A DNA stretch of 64,000 bases from Amycolatopsis sp. NBRC 101858 (GTDB lineage: Bacteria > Actinomycetota > Actinomycetes > Mycobacteriales > Pseudonocardiaceae): the NCBI RefSeq assembly GCF_030269325.1, contig NZ_BSTD01000006.1:682001-746000 (forward strand), given 5' to 3'. The position numbers and the translations under genes were made by a program. Position 1 is the first letter of the stretch. The number at the start of each line of letters is the position of its first letter. The notes below the pieces were generated by a model. It was not told where the DNA came from and did not search any database. It was given only the letters and a program-made list of their open reading frames with translations. Shown piece after piece: positions 58,942 to 64,000 of this stretch.

Positions 58942-60450
58942 TCAGACGACCGCGAGCGGCAGCGCCGTCGGGTGGACCGGGGCCGGGAGGTCGGACGCGC
59001 CCGTCAGGAACGCGTCGACCGCGTTGGCCACCGAACGGCCCTCGGCGATCGCCCACACCACCAGGGACGCGCCGCGGTGGGCGTCGCCGCAGACGAACAC
59101 CCCCGGGGTCTCCGTCTGCCAGTCCGCGCCGCACGACAGCGTGCCCCGGCGGGTCAGGGACAGGCCCAGGCCCTCCAGGAGCGGCATCTCCTCGACGCCC
59201 TCGAAGCCGATCGCCAGCAGGACCAGGTCGGCCGGCAGCGTCTCGATCTCGTCGTTGACCGGGATGACCTCGCGGCGGCCCGTCGTCGGGTCCTTCCGGA
59301 CGCGGACCTGCTGCAGCTCGACCGCGGTCACGCGACCCTCGTCGTCGCCCACGAACCGCTTGACCGCGACCGCGAACTTCCGCTCGCCCGCCTCCTCGTG
59401 CGCCGGGTAGGTGCGGAGGATGTACGGCCAGGTCGGCCACGGCGACCGCTCGTCGTCCCGGGTGGACGGTGGCGTCGGGTACTGGTCCAGCTGGGTCACC
59501 GACAGCGCGCCCTGGCGGGTCGCCGTGCCGTAGGAGTCGGCGCCGGTGTCGCCGCCGCCGATGATCACCACGTGCTTGCCGTGCGCGTCGATCGACGGCG
59601 GGCCGTCGCCCTCGACGAACTTGTTGGCCGGCACCAGGTGCTCCATCGCCAGGTGGACGCCGGCCAGCTCGCGGCCCGGGGTGACCTTGTCGTCGCGGCC
59701 GCGCAGCGCGCCGACCGCGAGCACGACCGCGTCGTACTGCGCGCGCAGGTCGTCCACCGAGAGGTCGACGCCGACCTCGCAGCCGGTGACGAACTTGGTG
59801 CCTTCCTTGCGCAGCTGCGCGAGGCGCCGGTCGAGGACCTTCTTCTCCATCTTGAACTCGGGGATGCCGTAGCGCAGCAGGCCGCCGAGGCGGTCGTCGC
59901 GCTCGAACACCGTGACCTCGTGGCCGGCGCGGGTCAGCTGCTGGGCGGCGGCGAGCCCGGCCGGGCCGGAGCCGACGACCGCGACGCGCTGCCCGGACGA
60001 CACCTCCGCCACCTGCGCCTGGACGTAACCCGCTTCCCAGGACTGGTCGGCGATCGTCTGCTCGACGCGCTTGATCGCCACCGGCCCGCCCGAGTCCGGC
60101 GAGATGGACAGGACGCAGCCCGCCTCGCACGGCGCCGGGCACAGCTTCCCGGTGAACTCGGGGAAGTTGTTGGTGGCGTGCAGCCGGTCGCTCGCCGCCG
60201 CCCAGTCGCCGCGGCGAACCAGGTCGTTCCACTCGGGGATCAGGTTGCCCAGCGGACAGCCCGAACCGCCGGAGTGGCAGAACGGGATGCCGCAGTCCAT
60301 GCACCGCGACGCCTGCTTGCGCACCTTTTCGTTGCGCTCGCCCGGGTCGACGTCCGCATAGACTTCGCCCCACGAGTGGAGACGGTCCTCTTTGGACTTC
60401 TTCTTGGGCTCTTCGCGGTCGTACTTCAGGAAACCGGTCGGGTCAGCCAC
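58942..60450 (-). CDS. gltD: Glutamate synthase small subunit
   Basis: A 502-residue NADPH-binding subunit of glutamate synthase. The N-terminal [4Fe-4S] cysteines are in CMDCGIPFCHSGGSGCPLGN and CPAPCEAGC. The FAD fold is VVGSGPAGLAAAQQL and the NADPH fold VIIGGGDTGADSYGTA. The C-terminus has GVFVCGDAHRGASLVVWAIAEGR. The GTG start overlaps the gltB stop by eight bases, giving coupled synthesis. Confidence 0.96.
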   Translation of the reverse strand: MADPTGFLKYDREEPKKKSKEDRLHSWGEVYADVDPGERNEKVRKQASRCMDCGIPFCHSGGSGCPLGNLIPEWNDLVRRGDWAAASDRLHATNNFPEFTGKLCPAPCEAGCVLSISPDSGGPVAIKRVEQTIADQSWEAGYVQAQVAEVSSGQRVAVVGSGPAGLAAAQQLTRAGHEVTVFERDDRLGGLLRYGIPEFKMEKKVLDRRLAQLRKEGTKFVTGCEVGVDLSVDDLRAQYDAVVLAVGALRGRDDKVTPGRELAGVHLAMEHLVPANKFVEGDGPPSIDAHGKHVVIIGGGDTGADSYGTATRQGALSVTQLDQYPTPPSTRDDERSPWPTWPYILRTYPAHEEAGERKFAVAVKRFVGDDEGRVTAVELQQVRVRKDPTTGRREVIPVNDEIETLPADLVLLAIGFEGVEEMPLLEGLGLSLTRRGTLSCGADWQTETPGVFVCGDAHRGASLVVWAIAEGRSVANAVDAFLTGASDLPAPVHPTALPLAVV

Positions 60451-63400
60451 GAGCGGCCTCCATGATCGCCTCGTCGACGTCGCGGCCGGCGGCCTTCGCC
60501 GCCTTCGCCGCGTCCAGGACCCGCTGGTAGTCGCGCGGCATCACCTTGGTGAACGCCACGGAGCGGCGCGGCCAGTCGCCGAGCAGCGAGGCCGCCACCG
60601 CGGAGCGGGTGAGATCGTAGTGCTGTTGCACGGTCTTCTTGAGCCAGACCAGGTCGTCCGCGGTCGGCTTGAGCAGGTCCACCATGTCCTGGTTGACCTT
60701 CTTGCGGTCGACGTCGAGCACGAACGCCATGCCGCCGGACATGCCGGCCGCCAGGTTGCGCCCGGTCGGGCCGAGCACGACGGCGCGGCCGCCGGTCATG
60801 TACTCGAAGGCGTGGTCGCCGACGCCCTCGGCGACGACGGTGGCGCCGGAGTTGCGGACGCAGAAGCGTTCGCCGACCTGGCCGCGCAGGAAGATCTCGC
60901 CGCCGGTCGCGCCGTAGGCGATCGTGTTGCCCGCGATCGTCTGCGCCTCGGCGGCGAAGGACGCTTCCGGGTCGGGCCGGACGACGATCCGGCCGCCGGA
61001 CAGGCCCTTGCCGACGTAGTCGTTCGCGTCGCCGACCATGTCGAGGGTGATGCCGCGCGGCAGGAACGCGCCGAGCGACTGGCCCGCCGACCCGGTGAGC
61101 AGCACGTGGATCGTGCCCTCGGGCAGGCCGTCCCCGCCGTAGCGGCGGGTGATCTCCGACCCGAGCAGCGTGCCGACGGTCCGGTTCACGTTGCGCACCG
61201 GCAGTTCGAGCCGCACCGGGTGCGCGTCTTCCAGAGCCGCCTCGGCGAGCTGGATGAGCGTGCGGTCCAGGGCGTGCTCGAGGCCGTGGTCCTGGCCGCG
61301 GGTACGCCGCTTCGCGCCGCCGTACGGGGTCTCCGAGGGCACCTCGAAGATCGGCGCCAAGTCCAAACCGGACGCCTTCCAGTGGTCGACGGCCTCGTCG
61401 GTGTTCAGCAGCTCGGCGTGCCCGATCGCTTCGTCGAGCGTGCGGAAGCCCAGCGACGCCAAGGTCTCGCGGACCTCTTCGGCGACGAACTTGAAGAAGT
61501 TGACGACGTGCTCGACCTGGCCGGTGTAGCGCTTGCGCAGCTCGGGGCTCTGCGTGGCGACGCCGACCGGGCAGGTGTCGAGGTGGCAGACGCGCATCAT
61601 GATGCAGCCCGCGACGACGAGGGGGGCCGTCGCGAAGCCGTACTCCTCGGCGCCGAGCAGCGCCGCGATGACGACGTCGCGCCCGGTCTTCATGGCGCCG
61701 TCCACCTGCACGGTGATCCGGTCGCGCAAGCCGTTGAGCAGCAACGTCTGCTGGGTCTCGGCGAGGCCGATCTCCCACGGCGTGCCCGCGTGCTTGAGCG
61801 AGTTCATCGGGGACGCGCCGGTGCCGCCGTCGTGGCCCGAGATGAGCACGACGTCCGCGTGCGCCTTGGACACGCCTGCCGCGACCGTGCCGACGCCGAG
61901 CGAGGACACCAGCTTCACGTGGATGCGGGCGTGCTCGTTGGCGTTCTTGAGGTCGTGGATCAGCTGCGCCAGGTCCTCGATGGAATAGATGTCGTGGTGC
62001 GGCGGCGGGGAGATGAGGCCGACGCCCGGCGTGGAGTGCCGGGTCCGCGCGATCCACGGGTACACCTTGTTCGGCGGCAGCTGGCCGCCCTCGCCGGGCT
62101 TCGCGCCCTGCGCCATCTTGATCTGGATGTCGTCGGCGTTGACGAGGTACTCGCTCGTGACGCCGAACCGTCCACTCGCGACCTGCTTGATCGCACTGCG
62201 GCGCTCCGGGTCGTAAAGCCGTTCCGGGTCTTCGCCGCCCTCGCCGGTGTTGGACCGGCCGCCGAGCCGGTTCATCGCGATCGCCAGGGTTTCGTGCGCC
62301 TCGGCCGAAATCGAGCCGTACGACATCGCGCCCGTGTTGAAGCGCTTGAAGATCGCTTCGGCGGGCTCGACCTCGTCGAGCGGGATCGGCTCGCGGATGC
62401 CGCTCCGGAAGGAGAACAAGCCGCGCAGCGTGCCGCCCTCGCGGTAGAGGCGGTGCACCTCCTCGGTGTACTTGCGGTACACCTCTTCGCGGCCGGTCTT
62501 GGACGCGTGCTGCAGCAGGAACACCGTCTCCGGCGTGAACAGGTGCAGCTCGCCCTCGCGGCGGTAGGCGTACTCGCCGCCGGTGTCGAGTCCACGGTGG
62601 ACGCGCTCGGTCGGGTTGTCCGGGTACGCGCGGCGGTGCCGGACGGCGACCTCTTCGGCGAGCACCGCGAGACCGACGCCGCCGAGCTTCGACGACGTCC
62701 CGGTGAAGTACTCGTCGAGCAGGTCCTGCGCCAGGCCGAGGGATTCGAAGACCTGGGCGGCGGTGTACGCGCCGACCGTCGAGATGCCCATCTTGGACAT
62801 GATCTTCAGGACACCCTTGACCAGCGCCTGCACGTAGTTGCGGATCGCCTTGGCGGCCTCGATGCCAGTGACCGCGCCCTGGCCGATCATGTCTTCGATG
62901 GTCTCGAAGGCCAGGTACGGGTTCACGGCGGCGGCGCCGTAGCCGAGCAGCAGCGCGATGTGGTGCACCTCGCGCGCGTCGCCGGATTCGACGACCAGCG
63001 CGACGCGCAGGCGTTCCTTGGTGCGGACCAGGTGGTGGTGCACCGCGGAGACCAGCAGCAGCGACGGGATCGGCGCCATCCGGTGGTCGGAGTCGCGGTC
63101 GGACAGCACCAGCGTGCGCGCGCCGGCCGCGATCGCCTCGGACGCCTCGCGGCGGACCCGCTCGATCGCGCCGGCCAGCGCCTCGGCCCCGCCGTCCACT
63201 TCGTACAGTCCGGAAAGGACGCTGCACGCGAAGCCGGGGAGGTCGCCGTCGTCGTTGATGTGGATGAGCTTGGCGAGCTCGTCGTTGTCGATCACCGGGT
63301 ACGGCAGCTTGAGGTGCCGGCAGGACGCCGGGCCGGGGGCCAGGAGGTTGCGCTCCGGGCCCATGATCCGCGCCATGCAGGTGACGAGCTCTTCGCGGAT

Positions 63401-64000
63401 CGCGTCGAGCGGCGGGTTGGTCACCTGCGCGAAGTTCTGCTTGAAGTAGTCGTAGAGGAGCCGGGATCGCTTCGACAGCACCGCGGGCGGGGTGTCCGAC
63501 CCCATCGAGCCGATCGGCTCGGCCCCCTTTTCGGCCATCGGCGCGAGCAGGATCTTGAGCTCTTCTTCCGTGTAACCGAAGGAAAGCTGGCGGCGCAGCA
63601 CCGAGTCGTGGCTCTGCACCACGTGGTCGCGGTCGGGCAGCTCGGCGATCTTCAGCAGGCCGGCGTGCAGCCAGCCTTCGTACGGGAGCTTCCCGGCGAG
63701 CGCGGACTTGACCTCTTCGTCGTCCACGATCCGGCCGGCTTCGGTGTCCACGAGGAACATCCGGCCGGGCTTGAGCCGGCCCTTGGCGACGACGTCCTTC
63801 GGGGCGACGTCGAGGACGCCGGCCTCGCTGGCGAGCACGACGCGGTCGTCGGCCGTGCGCCACCAGCGCGCGGGACGCAGGCCGTTGCGGTCCAGCACCG
63901 CACCGACCAGGGTGCCGTCGGTGAAGGTGACGCACGCCGGGCCGTCCCACGGCTCCATCAGGCTCGCGTGGAACTGGTAGAAGGCACGGCGTTCCGGCTT
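60443..64000 (-). CDS. gltB: Glutamate synthase large subunit (5' end outside window)
   Basis: The last about 1185 residues of the large subunit are present. The frame stays open to the right edge (RAFYQFHASLMEPWDGPA), so the glutaminase domain with its catalytic cysteine is cut. Visible are the central domain, the FMN-binding synthase domain (GGRSNTGEGGEDPERL, QVDGAMKTGRDVV), the [3Fe-4S] cluster region CIMMRVCHLDTCPVGVATQ and the C-terminal beta-helix (GRIVVRPDP, GAYGATGGEIFLRGQ-like). It transfers glutamine amide nitrogen to 2-oxoglutarate together with GltD. Confidence 0.96.
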   Translation of the reverse strand, partial: KPERRAFYQFHASLMEPWDGPACVTFTDGTLVGAVLDRNGLRPARWWRTADDRVVLASEAGVLDVAPKDVVAKGRLKPGRMFLVDTEAGRIVDDEEVKSALAGKLPYEGWLHAGLLKIAELPDRDHVVQSHDSVLRRQLSFGYTEEELKILLAPMAEKGAEPIGSMGSDTPPAVLSKRSRLLYDYFKQNFAQVTNPPLDAIREELVTCMARIMGPERNLLAPGPASCRHLKLPYPVIDNDELAKLIHINDDGDLPGFACSVLSGLYEVDGGAEALAGAIERVRREASEAIAAGARTLVLSDRDSDHRMAPIPSLLLVSAVHHHLVRTKERLRVALVVESGDAREVHHIALLLGYGAAAVNPYLAFETIEDMIGQGAVTGIEAAKAIRNYVQALVKGVLKIMSKMGISTVGAYTAAQVFESLGLAQDLLDEYFTGTSSKLGGVGLAVLAEEVAVRHRRAYPDNPTERVHRGLDTGGEYAYRREGELHLFTPETVFLLQHASKTGREEVYRKYTEEVHRLYREGGTLRGLFSFRSGIREPIPLDEVEPAEAIFKRFNTGAMSYGSISAEAHETLAIAMNRLGGRSNTGEGGEDPERLYDPERRSAIKQVASGRFGVTSEYLVNADDIQIKMAQGAKPGEGGQLPPNKVYPWIARTRHSTPGVGLISPPPHHDIYSIEDLAQLIHDLKNANEHARIHVKLVSSLGVGTVAAGVSKAHADVVLISGHDGGTGASPMNSLKHAGTPWEIGLAETQQTLLLNGLRDRITVQVDGAMKTGRDVVIAALLGAEEYGFATAPLVVAGCIMMRVCHLDTCPVGVATQSPELRKRYTGQVEHVVNFFKFVAEEVRETLASLGFRTLDEAIGHAELLNTDEAVDHWKASGLDLAPIFEVPSETPYGGAKRRTRGQDHGLEHALDRTLIQLAEAALEDAHPVRLELPVRNVNRTVGTLLGSEITRRYGGDGLPEGTIHVLLTGSAGQSLGAFLPRGITLDMVGDANDYVGKGLSGGRIVVRPDPEASFAAEAQTIAGNTIAYGATGGEIFLRGQVGERFCVRNSGATVVAEGVGDHAFEYMTGGRAVVLGPTGRNLAAGMSGGMAFVLDVDRKKVNQDMVDLLKPTADDLVWLKKTVQQHYDLTRSAVAASLLGDWPRRSVAFTKVMPRDYQRVLDAAKAAKAAGRDVDEAIMEAARG

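Noticed and set aside
60426..63950. A second 1174-codon frame on the same strand as gltB.
   Set aside because: Out-of-frame translation of gltB; the real frame carries the FMN and cluster motifs.

Overview
The window is high-GC actinobacterial chromosome. Codon use, LexA boxes of the GAAC-N4-GTTC type, F420-dependent chemistry, a PASTA kinase beside an Rv2175c-like gene, and the run metF / polyprenyl synthase / Rv2175c / pknL / aroG (the order of the Mycobacterium tuberculosis Rv2172c-Rv2178c region) all point to the order Pseudonocardiales. An Amycolatopsis-like genus is my inference. No rRNA, tRNA, CRISPR array, prophage or insertion sequence was seen, and no gene-free stretch exceeds 300 bases. 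Both window ends cut genes: an amino-acid ABC permease at the left and gltB at the right.

Layout. 1-1.4 kb: end of an amino-acid ABC importer operon, closed by a strong terminator. 1.5-7 kb: an SDR reductase, a DUF1275 membrane protein, a DUF4037 protein divergent from an XRE/DUF5753 regulator, an amidohydrolase-GNAT pair and a broken nucleotidyltransferase. 7-10.9 kb: a four-gene succinate dehydrogenase operon of the mycobacterial Sdh1 type, divergent from the Entner-Doudoroff operon edd-eda (11.1-13.6 kb), with CRP-like boxes between them. 13.8-17.1 kb: a dikinase-like ATP-grasp/phosphohistidine protein plus a transporter. 17.2-19.4 kb: recX, recA with two DNA-damage control motifs, and DUF3046. 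19.5-21.3 kb: a membrane-anchored Hsp70. 21.5-25.9 kb: a tightly overlapping four-carbon sugar acid (probably D-threonate) catabolic operon: DUF1537 kinase, PdxA2-type dehydrogenase, ACS-family transporter, DeoR regulator. 25.9-31.1 kb: lhr helicase and def. 31-38 kb: small-molecule enzymes, an ACT-GNAT fusion, a SAV_6107-type HEPN protein with a long proline-rich repeat tail under a perfect LexA box, a YbaK-like deacylase and an EamA exporter. 38-42 kb: DUF885 peptidase-like protein, metF, MerB-like protein. 41.6-45.9 kb: carotenoid operon crtE-crtI-crtB plus an F420 oxidoreductase. 46-52.7 kb: CGNR protein/MFS divergent pair, Rv2175c-like protein, PASTA kinase, NfeD-like OB protein, flotillin. 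52.9-58.8 kb: wax ester synthase/DGAT, class II DAHP synthase and three secreted proteins. 58.9-64 kb: gltD and most of gltB.

Three cross-cutting themes stand out. First, DNA-damage control: a LexA box plus a PafBC-type (RecA-NDp) promoter at recA, a perfect PafBC-type promoter at the XRE regulator, a weaker one at lhr, and a perfect LexA box at the HEPN gene. Second, a family of about 50-bp GC-rich palindromic repeats is scattered through the window. Some copies sit inside reading frames without breaking them, and one keeps its stem by compensatory change. Third, an 11-unit peptide repeat has expanded at the N-terminus of the damage-linked HEPN protein.
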